The notes under the pieces were generated by a model. That model worked only from the letters and a program-made list of their open reading frames with translations. It did not search any database and was not told the origin of the DNA. The position numbers and the translations under genes are program-made. From Sutcliffiella horikoshii (GTDB lineage Bacteria > Bacillota > Bacilli > Bacillales > Bacillaceae_I), in NCBI RefSeq assembly GCF_008180725.1, contig NZ_VTEV01000003.1:175840-239839 (forward strand): DNA of 64,000 bases. The letters are read 5' to 3'. This document shows positions 37,704 to 46,705 of this stretch, one piece after another; position 1 is the stretch's first letter; each line of letters starts with the position of its first letter.

Positions 37704-37763
37704 GAGAAACGCCTCCTACTCGTTATTCTCTATTTAGTTATCACTATTTATACAAGCCTTTTA

Positions 37764-39131
37764 CTACAACTCTGAAATGGAGTCGACCACTGTTTTGATG
37801 ATAAATTGCAGGTCTTCATCACTTATGGACAATGGTGGTGACAGAGTAAGAACATTATTAAATCCTGCGACAGTCGCTCCGTTCTTCCCGACAATCAAGC
37901 CTTTCTTTTTACATGAGGCAATGACACCGTTTATTTTATCTAATTCAATCGGCTCTTTTGTTTCCTTGTTTTTAACAAGTTCCAATCCTACTAGAAGCCC
38001 CTTTCCTCGAACATCCCCAACAGACGGATGATCTGATAGACGGGATTTTAGTTCACTTATTAACACTGCCCCTTTTTCTGCAGAGCGTTCTATCAGCTTT
38101 TCATTCTCCATTATTTCAAGGTTTTTCAATGCCAAGGCACATGACGCAGGACTTCCGCCAAACGTATTAACATGACGCAAGTAGTCGTACTCCTCAGATC
38201 CTTTGAATTGGTCGTAGATTTCTTTTTTAACTGCAGTGGCTGAGAGTGGCAGATAAGCACTTGTAATCCCTTTAGCCATGGTGATGATGTCAGGTTTCAC
38301 CCCATAATTCATGAACCCAAATGGCTTCCCCGTTCTCCCAAAACCGCAGATCACTTCATCTACTATTAAGAGGGCACCATGCTTTTTACATAATTCAGAG
38401 ACTGCTCCCATGTAGTTGTCCGGCGGAGTAAGAATCCCTCCACCTGTAATGATTGGTTCCATGATCATCGCTGCAATGGTTTCACTGAGTTCCCATGTCA
38501 TCACTTGATCCACATCTTTCACGCATCTCATCTGCATAGGATCTTCTGTTTGTGCATCTTCCATCCTATATGTGTCAGGTGGTGGGATGTGTACAAACCC
38601 TGGTGCGAGTGGTTCATATTTATATTTCCGTTGAGCCTGGCCTGTTGCTGCTAGGGACCCCATCGTGTTTCCATGATAGGAACGGTATCTGGAGACAATT
38701 TTATACCGGTTACTTTCGCCTCGCTGAGCATGATACTGCCTTGCAATCTTAAAGGCGGTTTCATTCGCTTCCGATCCACTGTTGGAAAAGAAAATGACAT
38801 ATTCTTCTCCAAGCCATTCGTTTAGCTTTTCGGCAAGTTTAATGGCTGGGACGTGACTTTGTGTTAGTGGAAAATAAGCCAGTTCTTTCAGCTGTTCGTA
38901 CGCGGCTTCTGCAAGTTCTGTTCTGCCGTAGCCGACGTTGACACACCAGAGCCCTGACATACCATCTAAATATTGGTTACCTTCTATATCGGTTATCCAA
39001 ACACCTTTTGCTTCTTTTATTACCATGGTGGAGGAGGGATTGTAAGGTTTCATAGAATGCCATAGATAGCGGTCATCTTGAACCAATAAGTTTTGTTCTT
39101 GGGTTTGATTTATTTTAGCCAACGGAAACAC
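37764..39131 (-). CDS. Class III aminotransferase, probably beta-alanine:pyruvate type
   Basis: A 455-residue PLP aminotransferase (omega-amino acid type): YLDGMSGLWCVNVGYGRTEL, VIFFSNSGSEANETAFKIAR, RYKIVSRYRSYHGNTMGSLA, LIVDEVICGFGRTGKPFGFM and the PLP lysine in DIITMAKGITSAYLPLSAT. The GTG at 39131 is too close to GAAAGG; TTG at 39122 is a possible alternative start. It lies in the same direction as mmsA and the pyrimidine catabolic genes. It would turn beta-alanine, the product of uracil breakdown, into malonate semialdehyde. The substrate is inferred from neighbours. Confidence 0.85.
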   Translation of the reverse strand: MFPLAKINQTQEQNLLVQDDRYLWHSMKPYNPSSTMVIKEAKGVWITDIEGNQYLDGMSGLWCVNVGYGRTELAEAAYEQLKELAYFPLTQSHVPAIKLAEKLNEWLGEEYVIFFSNSGSEANETAFKIARQYHAQRGESNRYKIVSRYRSYHGNTMGSLAATGQAQRKYKYEPLAPGFVHIPPPDTYRMEDAQTEDPMQMRCVKDVDQVMTWELSETIAAMIMEPIITGGGILTPPDNYMGAVSELCKKHGALLIVDEVICGFGRTGKPFGFMNYGVKPDIITMAKGITSAYLPLSATAVKKEIYDQFKGSEEYDYLRHVNTFGGSPASCALALKNLEIMENEKLIERSAEKGAVLISELKSRLSDHPSVGDVRGKGLLVGLELVKNKETKEPIELDKINGVIASCKKKGLIVGKNGATVAGFNNVLTLSPPLSISDEDLQFIIKTVVDSISEL

Positions 39132-39187
39132 CCTTTCTGTATGAGGAGCATTGCTAACTATTCACACTAAGGAATCTTTAAAACACC

Positions 39188-39314
39188 GCTGGTGATTTCC
39201 GCAAATGGCTTCGCTTTCCTAGGGGTGCTGCTGGAGCCTCCTCGGCAAGCCTGCGGGGTCTCCACCTAGCACTAACTCCCTCAGGAGTCTTCGCCTTTTG
39301 CTCCAATCACCAGC
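39188..39314. repeat. Roughly 127-bp imperfect palindromic intergenic element, copy 2
   Basis: Ends GCTGGTGATTTCCGC and AATCACCAGC; inside are CTTTCCTAGGGG, GGAGCCTCCTCGG, TGCGGGGTCTCC and CAGGAGTCTTCGCC. The TIR change TTG to TGG is matched by the compensating change in the other arm (CAA to CCA), which points to selection for pairing. It sits between mmsA and the aminotransferase gene. Confidence 0.85.
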
Positions 39315-39345
39315 TAGTAAACTTTTCTATACTCTATACCTTATT

Positions 39346-40812
39346 TTAAAAATCGAATCTTGATGTGATCATTTTTTTGCGGGTGAAGAAATTGACTCCG
39401 TCTTTTCCGTTTACGTGAAGGTCGCCGTAAAAAGAATCTTTCCAGCCGGAGAATGGGAAAAATGCCATCGTTGCAGGTACCCCTACGTTGACACCGATCA
39501 TTCCTGCATCTGCTTCTTCTCTGAACTGTCTCACTGCCTTGGCGTCTTTTGTATAGATGGTGGCTCCATTACCGAATCGTGATTTCTCGATATGGGACAA
39601 GGCTTCATCAAGGTCTTTTGCCCGCAAAAGACTTAGGACCGGTGCAAAAATTTCTTCTTTTGCAATCGTCATTTCAGGGGTAACATGATCAAAAATGGAT
39701 GGCCCAAGATAATGGCCTTCTGTCATTTCGTCCATTTCTTTTCGACCATCTCGGATTAGAGACGCACCCTCAGAAACTCCCTGTTTGATGTAGCCAAGTA
39801 CTTTTTCTCTATGACTTTCTCTAATAACAGGCGTCAATAAAACTTCTTCATCCATGCCGTTTCCGATAGTGAGGGAGTTTGCTTTGTTTTTCAGTTCTTC
39901 AACAAATTGATCGTTATTTCCAACTACTACAACGGCACTGCATGCCATGCAGCGCTGCCCCGCACTTCCAAAAGCAGATGTCAAAATATGCTGCGCAGCT
40001 TTTTCTATATTGGCATCCGGCATCACGACATGGTGGTTCTTCGCACCAGATAGTGCCTGAACCCGCTTGCCATTTTTCGCGGCAGTCTCATACACATATT
40101 TTGCAACAGGCTGAGAACCGACAAAGGATATTGCTTTAACATCCTCATGATTTAGCAAACCATTAACCACATCATGTGCACCGTGGACAATGTTCAAAAC
40201 CCCGTCCGGCGCTCCTGCTTCGGTAAACAGCTCAACCAAACGATTGGCAAGCATAGGCGTCCGTTCAGAAGGCTTTAGGACAAACGTATTTCCGCATGCG
40301 ATTGCCAGTGGGAACATCCAAAGTGGAACCATCATTGGGAAGTTAAAGGGAGTAATCCCCCCAACCACTCCAAGTGGATATCTATACATACTAGAATCAA
40401 TATCTTCCGCTATGTTTGATAAGGTTTCTCCCATCATCAATGTTGGAGCACCTGCTGCAAACTCTACACACTCTAACCCTCTTTGGACTTCACCATGCGC
40501 TTCCTTAAAAGCTTTTCCGTTTTCAAGTACAATCAGCTTTGCGAGTTCGTCATGATTTTTTGTTAATAGGTGATGGTAGGCATACATAATGCGTGCACGT
40601 TTAGGCACGGGCATATCTTTCCATGTTTTAAAAGCTGTTTTGGCTGCCTTGACTGCCTCCGCTACATCTTCTTTGGTTGAAATCGGTACCTTTGCTAAAC
40701 ATTCCTTTGTAGCCGGGTTGATGACTTCCATCTGTTCCGAACCTTTGGAATCCACCCATTTTCCATCTATGAAATTTTGCAATACCCTTGTGTCTTTTGA
40801 AGTAATTGTCAT
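39346..40812 (-). CDS. mmsA: (Methyl)malonate-semialdehyde dehydrogenase, CoA-acylating
   Basis: A 488-residue aldehyde dehydrogenase of the MmsA/IolA type: [78 protein letters not shown], and the catalytic Cys at about 287 in [16 protein letters not shown]. The family converts malonate or methylmalonate semialdehyde, NAD+ and CoA to acetyl- or propionyl-CoA. Beside the transaminase and uracil genes it would complete beta-alanine breakdown. Valine or inositol breakdown are the usual alternatives. Confidence 0.93.
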   Translation of the reverse strand: MTITSKDTRVLQNFIDGKWVDSKGSEQMEVINPATKECLAKVPISTKEDVAEAVKAAKTAFKTWKDMPVPKRARIMYAYHHLLTKNHDELAKLIVLENGKAFKEAHGEVQRGLECVEFAAGAPTLMMGETLSNIAEDIDSSMYRYPLGVVGGITPFNFPMMVPLWMFPLAIACGNTFVLKPSERTPMLANRLVELFTEAGAPDGVLNIVHGAHDVVNGLLNHEDVKAISFVGSQPVAKYVYETAAKNGKRVQALSGAKNHHVVMPDANIEKAAQHILTSAFGSAGQRCMACSAVVVVGNNDQFVEELKNKANSLTIGNGMDEEVLLTPVIRESHREKVLGYIKQGVSEGASLIRDGRKEMDEMTEGHYLGPSIFDHVTPEMTIAKEEIFAPVLSLLRAKDLDEALSHIEKSRFGNGATIYTKDAKAVRQFREEADAGMIGVNVGVPATMAFFPFSGWKDSFYGDLHVNGKDGVNFFTRKKMITSRFDF

Positions 40813-40933
40813 GCTTTGTCCTCCTCATCCTTTAATAGAAAAATAGAACTTATGACTATTATCTGACAAAATAGCAAGGCTTTCATTAGACAAAATGTAA
40901 AATGGATAAGGTTTCCCTCCTGACATTTTGCCA

Positions 40934-40968
40934 GAAAAAAAGTTGGCCCCCTTAGGAAACCAACTTTG
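40934..40968 (-). terminator. Terminator of the pucR-type gene
   Basis: On the minus strand AAAGTTGGTTTCC pairs with GGGGGCCAACTTT around TAAG, followed by TTTT. Confidence 0.8.
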
Positions 40969-40976
40969 TCAGCATT

Positions 40977-42584
40977 TTAAAGACTATACGTTTTACTATC
41001 TCCGTCCAAATACGAATTGGTCGTATTCAGATATTCATACACCATAACCATAAATTCAATCACAAGTCTTTTTTCAGAAATCATGAAGTCTTCCCCCAGT
41101 AAGCTTTCCAATTTTTGAATCCGGTGATAGAGAGTCTGCCTAACAATATAAAGCTTACTTGCCGTCTCTTTTTTAGAACCATTGCAGGAGAGATAGATTT
41201 TTAATGTTTCTAGAAGCTTTCCGTTATGTTTTTGGTCGTAGACAATGACAGGCTCCAAATATTCCATCACGAAATCACGAAGATCATGATGTTTTTGCAT
41301 AAACGAGATCAAGCGGTAAATGTGAAGGTCCTCAAAAAAAGAGAAATATTCTTCCTTTAGCAGTTGTTCCTGAATTTGCATCGCCTCCCAGGAAGACTGA
41401 TAACTTTTGGAAAGCTGATCAAGTGGCCACACATATTTCCCTACAGCAAAACGGAGTGAATAATTTCCTTTGTTGTCTTTTTGTTTGCTGTTAATGTTTG
41501 CGACTCCTTCTGCTAATCTATCCTTCCAGCCTCGTTCCTCCCTTCTGTTAATGAGAATAACCGTTAACGTATTTTTCATCTCAGTAAAGAATACGGAGAA
41601 ACCCTGTTGTTCAAAAATGGAGCGAAATAACAGGGTAAGATAGGTTTTATCAAGAGCAGGGGCCTGCTGGTTTTTCTTTTTACAAAGAAGAACCACACCA
41701 CCTTTATGAAACACCGCATCATTACGACCAAGGAAGTCCCGAATGGATTCTTTGTGCTGACCACCTTCAAGCCAGCTGCGAATCCACTCGCTTTCTTCTA
41801 GTCTCCTTTTCTCTTCCACATACAACCCTCTTAAAATATGCTGAGCTAGCGCAGTTATCGTTCGATCTAAAAGTAAATGATCAAACTCGCTCAGTATGCG
41901 TTCTTGGGAAAAAATATGAATGACACCATGTTGCTTATCCAGTACCTGAACAGGCTCCATTAAATATTTTTCTTTAAATGAATCAGATTTCATTGAACAG
42001 ATAATTTTTTTCCGCTCGTGAATAGGAACGTCAGGGATAAAGACCCTCTCTCCTGTTTTATTTTCGTAAATAATTTGAGTTTCCAAGTGTTCTTGAAGAT
42101 AGTGAAGTATTTCAAATTCGTGGGTAATGGTCAACAGTTTCTTGTTTAACGTTTGAGAGTAGCTTTCTAGTTGAGAAATCATTTGATATTGTTGGTTAAT
42201 CAACACAGAATGAATATCTTGTGTAATATCTACAAATGACACTTCCTGATGAAAGAGGATGAGAGGGAATGCTCTGGCATTAGCTAGATCAATGATTTCC
42301 CGTGGGATGGAGGGGATATAGGTACCTTTTTCAATACATAATCCTGCAGCCTGACAGTTTATGAGTTGCTGGACAAACGACTTGAATTTCTCGGTATTAT
42401 TTCCAAAAGATACACCGGTCGATAAAATAAGTTCTTGTCCATTCAACAGCTTTTCAATATTGGTTATTTCCACAACATGTACCCATTTTACTTGGCGGTG
42501 TATACCTTGTTTTCCTGCTACTACTTCGGATGTTTCAAATTGTTTCCGCTTCATGATCTCCTGTAGAGACAACATGGTTTTCAT
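40977..42584 (-). CDS. pucR: PucR-family transcriptional regulator
   Basis: A 535-residue regulator. Residues about 8 to 125 are the PucR N-terminal domain (LQEIMKRKQFETSEVVAGKQ, VEITNIEKLLNGQELILSTG, YIPSIPREIIDLANARAFPL). The C-terminal 60 residues are an HTH of the PucR/CdaR type (LLETLKIYLSCNGSKKETAS, LYIVRQTLYHRIQKLESLLG). The family activates purine, pyrimidine or sugar-acid catabolism in response to pathway metabolites. It lies centrally in the pyrimidine island and is its probable regulator; the effector is unknown. A TCTGACAAAA motif occurs upstream of it and of mmsA. Confidence 0.88.
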   Translation of the reverse strand: MKTMLSLQEIMKRKQFETSEVVAGKQGIHRQVKWVHVVEITNIEKLLNGQELILSTGVSFGNNTEKFKSFVQQLINCQAAGLCIEKGTYIPSIPREIIDLANARAFPLILFHQEVSFVDITQDIHSVLINQQYQMISQLESYSQTLNKKLLTITHEFEILHYLQEHLETQIIYENKTGERVFIPDVPIHERKKIICSMKSDSFKEKYLMEPVQVLDKQHGVIHIFSQERILSEFDHLLLDRTITALAQHILRGLYVEEKRRLEESEWIRSWLEGGQHKESIRDFLGRNDAVFHKGGVVLLCKKKNQQAPALDKTYLTLLFRSIFEQQGFSVFFTEMKNTLTVILINRREERGWKDRLAEGVANINSKQKDNKGNYSLRFAVGKYVWPLDQLSKSYQSSWEAMQIQEQLLKEEYFSFFEDLHIYRLISFMQKHHDLRDFVMEYLEPVIVYDQKHNGKLLETLKIYLSCNGSKKETASKLYIVRQTLYHRIQKLESLLGEDFMISEKRLVIEFMVMVYEYLNTTNSYLDGDSKTYSL

Positions 42585-42703
42585 GTATTCACCTCTTTGT
42601 TCAAGATAGATGATCCAATTATGTATGACTAGGTCCTAAAACGATACCTTTATTATAACGTAAGCAGAGTTATAATTTAATTAAATATTCTGACAAAAAT
42701 ACA

Positions 42704-42748
42704 CAAAAGATGACATGTTGAGTAACTATCAACATGTCATCTGTTTTT
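42704..42748. terminator. Strong terminator downstream of a 77-residue protein gene
   Basis: AGATGACATGTTGA pairs with TCAACATGTCATCT around GTAACTA, with T runs on both strands. It separates the 77-residue protein gene from pucR. Confidence 0.85.
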
Positions 42749-42750
42749 AC

Positions 42751-42984
42751 TTAATTATTGATTGGAAAATAGAGCTGTATTTCTTGGACCATTTCCTGAA
42801 ACTCTCCTTCATCGTTGAAATCGCTTGAATCCCAGTTTTCTAAAATCCAATTTACCAGTTCTTCAGGCGAATTAAAGAACTCTCCACTTGAATCTGCTTT
42901 ACGAATAGTAAACCTGTTGTTATCCTCATCAATTGTTACTTCACAAGGGTAGGCGCTTTCTTTGCATTTCAGTTGATATTCCAT
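42751..42984 (-). CDS. Small acidic protein in the pyrimidine island, function unknown
   Basis: A 77-residue acidic protein (MEYQLKCKESAYPCEVTIDE, then SPEELVNWILENWDSSDFND, ending EIQLYFPINN). AAAGGAGAA precedes the ATG. It follows the 78-residue gene by 68 bases and is closed by a strong terminator. It begins with an antiparallel-sheet-like stretch and has two cysteines. No family is recognised. Confidence 0.7.
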   Translation of the reverse strand: MEYQLKCKESAYPCEVTIDEDNNRFTIRKADSSGEFFNSPEELVNWILENWDSSDFNDEGEFQEMVQEIQLYFPINN

Positions 42985-43052
42985 AGAATTCTCCTTTCAC
43001 GATGCAGTTTACCAAATTTTATTCCTAGTAAATTCAAACTATGAAGATTTCG

Positions 43053-43289
43053 TTAATTTTCTTGCCGTTGCTGTTGCTTGATCAAAAGGGAGGCAAAGTA
43101 CTTCCTTGAATCTGCATGTTTAATGTGCAGGGTCTCTTCATGGAAAATTTCTTTCTTGCCATCGTGTCGTTCCAGAACAAGAAAGGACCCTTCTAAGTTC
43201 TCTTCTACATCTTTAATACGAAACCCTTTATTGATGAAAAAGTCTAACTTTTCTTTTTCTGCTATATATTGTTGATAATCACTCAACAT
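43053..43289 (-). CDS. Small protein downstream of the NCS1 permease, function unknown
   Basis: A 78-residue charged protein (MLSDYQQYIAEKEKLDFFIN, FRIKDVEENLEGSFLVLERH, then KYFASLLIKQQQRQEN). AAAGGAGG precedes the ATG. It begins 17 bases after the permease stop and is probably co-transcribed with it. No known domain or membrane segment is visible. Confidence 0.7.
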   Translation of the reverse strand: MLSDYQQYIAEKEKLDFFINKGFRIKDVEENLEGSFLVLERHDGKKEIFHEETLHIKHADSRKYFASLLIKQQQRQEN

Positions 43290-43306
43290 ATATTCCTCCT
43301 TTCTAA

Positions 43307-44773
43307 TTAGCTCGAAAGCTCTTTAGGTTCCTCAAAAGCATCCGTTTCTTCTACAATCACCCAGTCTCTTCCAACTGTAATACCGAGATACTTCTCATCA
43401 TCTGGGTCTTCTATTTCTGCCTGCTGATACTTTTTAAAGTACCAATATTTTGCCAGGATGTAATATAACCCTCCACCTACAATAAAGCCGACGATGAAAG
43501 AGTAGTTTGCAAGATAATATGCCGCCGCTCCTCCTACAAACCAAGAGATAAATCCTGCTAAATTAAAGCCCTTTGAATATTTGAACTGGCCATCATTTTC
43601 GTAAAGGTCATGAACATTCACTCGACGTTTCCTCAATAGATAGTAATCTGCAAACAAAATCCCCACAATGGCAGATAGAATTCCACCGACAATCAATAAA
43701 ACTGGAATTAATATTCCAAACAAGTTCCACGGTTGTACAACAGAACCTACGATCCCTGCAATGACAACTCCAGCCCAGAACGGAACCTTAGGACCTCCAA
43801 CATTGGAAAAAATGGTGGCAGCCGGAATAAGGTTGGCTGACGCATTGGTAGACCATTGGGCGAAAATAATCATTAATAAAAGAACACCTAAAACAATACC
43901 GCTTGCTGCCTCCTGCAATGCGACAACAGGATCATAGTTTGATACGGCAATATAAGAAACTCCGCCGATGGCTACCATGAAAGTCTGAGTAATAGGCAAT
44001 GCAATGACGCTTCCAACAATGCTGGATTTGTTCCGTTTTAACCAGTTACGTTCATACTTAGGTGCTTTAATGAAACGTGAGATGGATGGGATATCCGCTG
44101 CCAATGTTGCCCAAAATCCCATGTTACTGAATATGACAATCAGGAAAGCCGTTACTGCAGCACCACCTGTTACTGGACTTTCAATCCAAGACCAAACTTC
44201 CCTGCCTTGTTCTAACGCTCTGTCAGAAAGCGTAGTGTACATCCATGCAGATATGATGATAATGATAGGTGCCGCAAGATCAGCGAAACGCTCAACCGCT
44301 TTAATGCCAAGAGCGGTATTAAGTAGTTGAACAGCTGCAAAAATGAGAAAGCACACAAACCAGTTATCAAAGCCTGTCAGGGTAAAAAGTATGGCATTCA
44401 TGGCTGTGGCACCGAAATAGGTGTTAATACCAAACCAGAAAGATGCCGCCAAACCACGGATGATGGAAGGGATATGTGTACCTATCGTTCCGAATGGGGC
44501 CCTCATATAGACCGGGAATGAGAGTCCGTGTTCAATTCCTATGTCTCCTGTAATGGTCATGAACAAACCAATAGCTATACTACCTATGATGGTAGCAAGT
44601 ATGACCCAACCGAGGGATAAGCTTTGCACGCCTGCTCCTCCGATTGCAAAAGCTGCAAGTACTACTGCCATGCCGACCCACATGACTGCAAAGCCTAGTG
44701 TGCCGATTTTTCTGTTTGAGTGAGAAATTGGCAGCAGGTCTGGTGATTTTAGGTAACTTTCATTCTTTTTCAT
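43307..44773 (-). CDS. NCS1-family permease (uracil/hydantoin/allantoin type)
   Basis: A 488-residue transporter with about 12 membrane helices: GFAVMWVGMAVVLAAFAIGG, YMRAPFGTIGTHIPSIIRGL, ASFWFGINTYFGATAMNAIL, MGFWATLAADIPSISRFIKA, QWSTNASANLIPAATIFSNV. These are NCS1 landmarks (nucleobase:cation symporters such as PucI and Mhp1). The ATG at 44773 follows GGGGTGTTGTG. Location among dihydropyrimidine genes suggests uracil, thymine or hydantoin uptake; specificity cannot be read from sequence. Confidence 0.9.
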   Translation of the reverse strand: MKKNESYLKSPDLLPISHSNRKIGTLGFAVMWVGMAVVLAAFAIGGAGVQSLSLGWVILATIIGSIAIGLFMTITGDIGIEHGLSFPVYMRAPFGTIGTHIPSIIRGLAASFWFGINTYFGATAMNAILFTLTGFDNWFVCFLIFAAVQLLNTALGIKAVERFADLAAPIIIIISAWMYTTLSDRALEQGREVWSWIESPVTGGAAVTAFLIVIFSNMGFWATLAADIPSISRFIKAPKYERNWLKRNKSSIVGSVIALPITQTFMVAIGGVSYIAVSNYDPVVALQEAASGIVLGVLLLMIIFAQWSTNASANLIPAATIFSNVGGPKVPFWAGVVIAGIVGSVVQPWNLFGILIPVLLIVGGILSAIVGILFADYYLLRKRRVNVHDLYENDGQFKYSKGFNLAGFISWFVGGAAAYYLANYSFIVGFIVGGGLYYILAKYWYFKKYQQAEIEDPDDEKYLGITVGRDWVIVEETDAFEEPKELSS

Positions 44774-44812
44774 CACAACACCCCATTTTAATATTTATGG
44801 AATCTAGCAACT

Positions 44813-45164
44813 CTTGCAGATCTCCGTTCCGGGTCAACGCTTTCAGCGGAGCGTGTTCTTGAGCCTCACACTTTGATAGAAGCCACTAAAAAGTCTTGGA
44901 CTTAAGATGTTGTTTGACTCCGCTGTTGATTTCCGCAAATGGCTTCGCTTTCCTAGGGGCGGTGCTTGAGCCTCCTCGCTCCGCTGCGGGGTCTCAAGCT
45001 ACCGCTATCCCCCTTAGGAGTCTTCGCCTTTTGCTCCAATCAACAGCTAGAAACTTTTTAGTACATGAGATTTCAATTTTCCGGTCGCCTTTCCAACGCT
45101 TCAAGGGACTCAACCTACCTTTACCTCCCGCTGGAGTCTCTCACCCAGCACTTCGAACTGCAAG
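44813..45164. repeat. Split copy of the 127-bp palindrome with a second copy inserted in its middle
   Basis: The left half (44813-44869, CTTGCAGATCTCCGTTCC to CTTGAGCCTCAC) and the right half (about 45104-45164, GGGACTCAACCTACC to CGAACTGCAAG) together resemble one copy of the element, cut at its loop. The 234 bases between contain an intact copy (44922-45047). Terminal CTTGCAG and CTGCAAG are inverted repeats. Confidence 0.7.
44922..45047. repeat. Roughly 127-bp imperfect palindromic element, copy 3 (inner, intact)
   Basis: Ends GCTGTTGATTTCCGC and AATCAACAGC; inside are CTTTCCTAGGGGCGG, CTTGAGCCTCCTCG, TGCGGGGTCTCAAG and TTAGGAGTCTTCGCC. A further perfect 10-bp inverted repeat, ACTAAAAAGT (44885) and ACTTTTTAGT (45053), flanks it. 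Confidence 0.85.
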
Positions 45165-45265
45165 GGAATAACGCTTATTTTTGATATAACAAATGCTTGA
45201 CCTAGGGTGATTTTGTAGGTCAAGCATACGGAGGTTGATTGAATAGAATTGTTAGGTTTGTTGGG

Positions 45266-46699
45266 TTAGATGGACAATGTCTGGTTTTGTTTTAGTTGGG
45301 ATGTTGCTCCATATTTGTTGCGTTTAATATACTGCCCGTTTCCTGCTTTACCGACAAATTGCTTATCGCGGACGACAAAGTCACCTCGCACCAAGACAGA
45401 AACAGGTTCACCGGTTATTTTCATTCCTTCAAACGCATTGTAATCAACGGCCATATGGTGGGTAGAAGCTGATATTACCCTTTCATGGTTCGGATCGAAA
45501 ATGACGATATCTGCATCAGCTCCAACAGATATGGTTCCTTTTTTAGGAAACATTCCAAACAGCTTTGCGACTCTTGTGGAAACAATGTCGACGAACTGAT
45601 TGATAGATATCCGCCCTTTTTTCACACCTTCTGAAAACAATATGCTGACTCGGTCTTCAATCATTGGCCCACCATTTGGTATTTTGGTAAAGTCACCTTT
45701 TCCAAGGGTTTTTTGACCTTCAAAGTCAAAAGAACATTGATCAGAGCCAAGTGTCTGAAGCTGTCCGCTTTTTAAGGCATTCCATAATACTTCTTGATGC
45801 CATTTATCACGCAATGGCGGGGACCAGACATATTTTGCGCCTTCAAAATTCGGTTTTTCTAAATAGGTTTTATCAAGAGCCAGGTATTGCGGACAGGTCT
45901 CTCCCCAAATTTCCACCCCTTTGTTTCTTGCTTCAGCAATTTTTTCTACTGCTTCCGCACAGGACACATGAACGACATAAAGCTGAGAATCCGCTAGAGA
46001 AGTTAGTTGTGCAGCCCTTCCAGTGGCTTCTCCTTCCACTTCTGGAGGCCTTGTTAGGGCATGGTAGATTGGGTCTGTATTCCCATTTTCCAATGCTTCC
46101 TTAGTTAAATAATCAATGACATCTCCGTTTTCAGCATGAACCATGACTAGTGCACCGAGATCCTTTGCTGCCTTTAAGGTATGGAAGAGAGTTGCATCAT
46201 CTGCTTGGAATACGTTTTTATAGGCCATAAATACTTTAAAAGATGTAATGCCTTCTTTCTCAATTACTTGTGGAAGCTCCTTCAAGACCGTTTCGTTCAT
46301 TTCACCAATCATTAAATGGAAGCTGTAGTCAATCACTGCTTTATCCTTTGATTTGTCATGCCAAGTTTTAATAGCATCTTGAAGCGGCCGGCCCTTTTCT
46401 GTCAGACAGAAATCAATGATGGATGTCGTTCCTCCAAAAGCTGCCGCCATTGTTCCACTTTCAAAATCATCCTTTGTTACAGTGCCTCCGAACGGCATAT
46501 CCAAATGGGTATGCGGGTCAATTGCACCAGGGAAGATATAACAGCCTTTTGCATCAATCACTTCCGCATCTGCCGAGGAAAGGTTGAACCCGATGGAAGA
46601 GATTGTTTCTCCGTCAATTAAGATGTCCGCTTCATACTGATCGCTTGCTGTAACAATAATTCCGTTCTTTATTAATTTTTTCGCTGCCATTTGTTCCAT
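45266..46699 (-). CDS. hydA: Dihydropyrimidinase / hydantoinase
   Basis: A 477-residue cyclic amidohydrolase that opens dihydrouracil to N-carbamoyl-beta-alanine. Metal ligands lie in IDPHTHLDMPFGG; the carboxylated lysine is in TSFKVFMAYKNVF; later ligands are in MVHAENGDVIDYL and VVHVSCAEAVEKIAEA; ADADIVIFDPNHERVI closes the barrel. Two in-frame ATGs (46699, 46690) follow AAGGGGG; the second has better spacing. It is six bases after preA, so one operon. Confidence 0.94.
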   Translation of the reverse strand: MEQMAAKKLIKNGIIVTASDQYEADILIDGETISSIGFNLSSADAEVIDAKGCYIFPGAIDPHTHLDMPFGGTVTKDDFESGTMAAAFGGTTSIIDFCLTEKGRPLQDAIKTWHDKSKDKAVIDYSFHLMIGEMNETVLKELPQVIEKEGITSFKVFMAYKNVFQADDATLFHTLKAAKDLGALVMVHAENGDVIDYLTKEALENGNTDPIYHALTRPPEVEGEATGRAAQLTSLADSQLYVVHVSCAEAVEKIAEARNKGVEIWGETCPQYLALDKTYLEKPNFEGAKYVWSPPLRDKWHQEVLWNALKSGQLQTLGSDQCSFDFEGQKTLGKGDFTKIPNGGPMIEDRVSILFSEGVKKGRISINQFVDIVSTRVAKLFGMFPKKGTISVGADADIVIFDPNHERVISASTHHMAVDYNAFEGMKITGEPVSVLVRGDFVVRDKQFVGKAGNGQYIKRNKYGATSQLKQNQTLSI

Positions 46700-46705
46700 T
46701 CCCCC

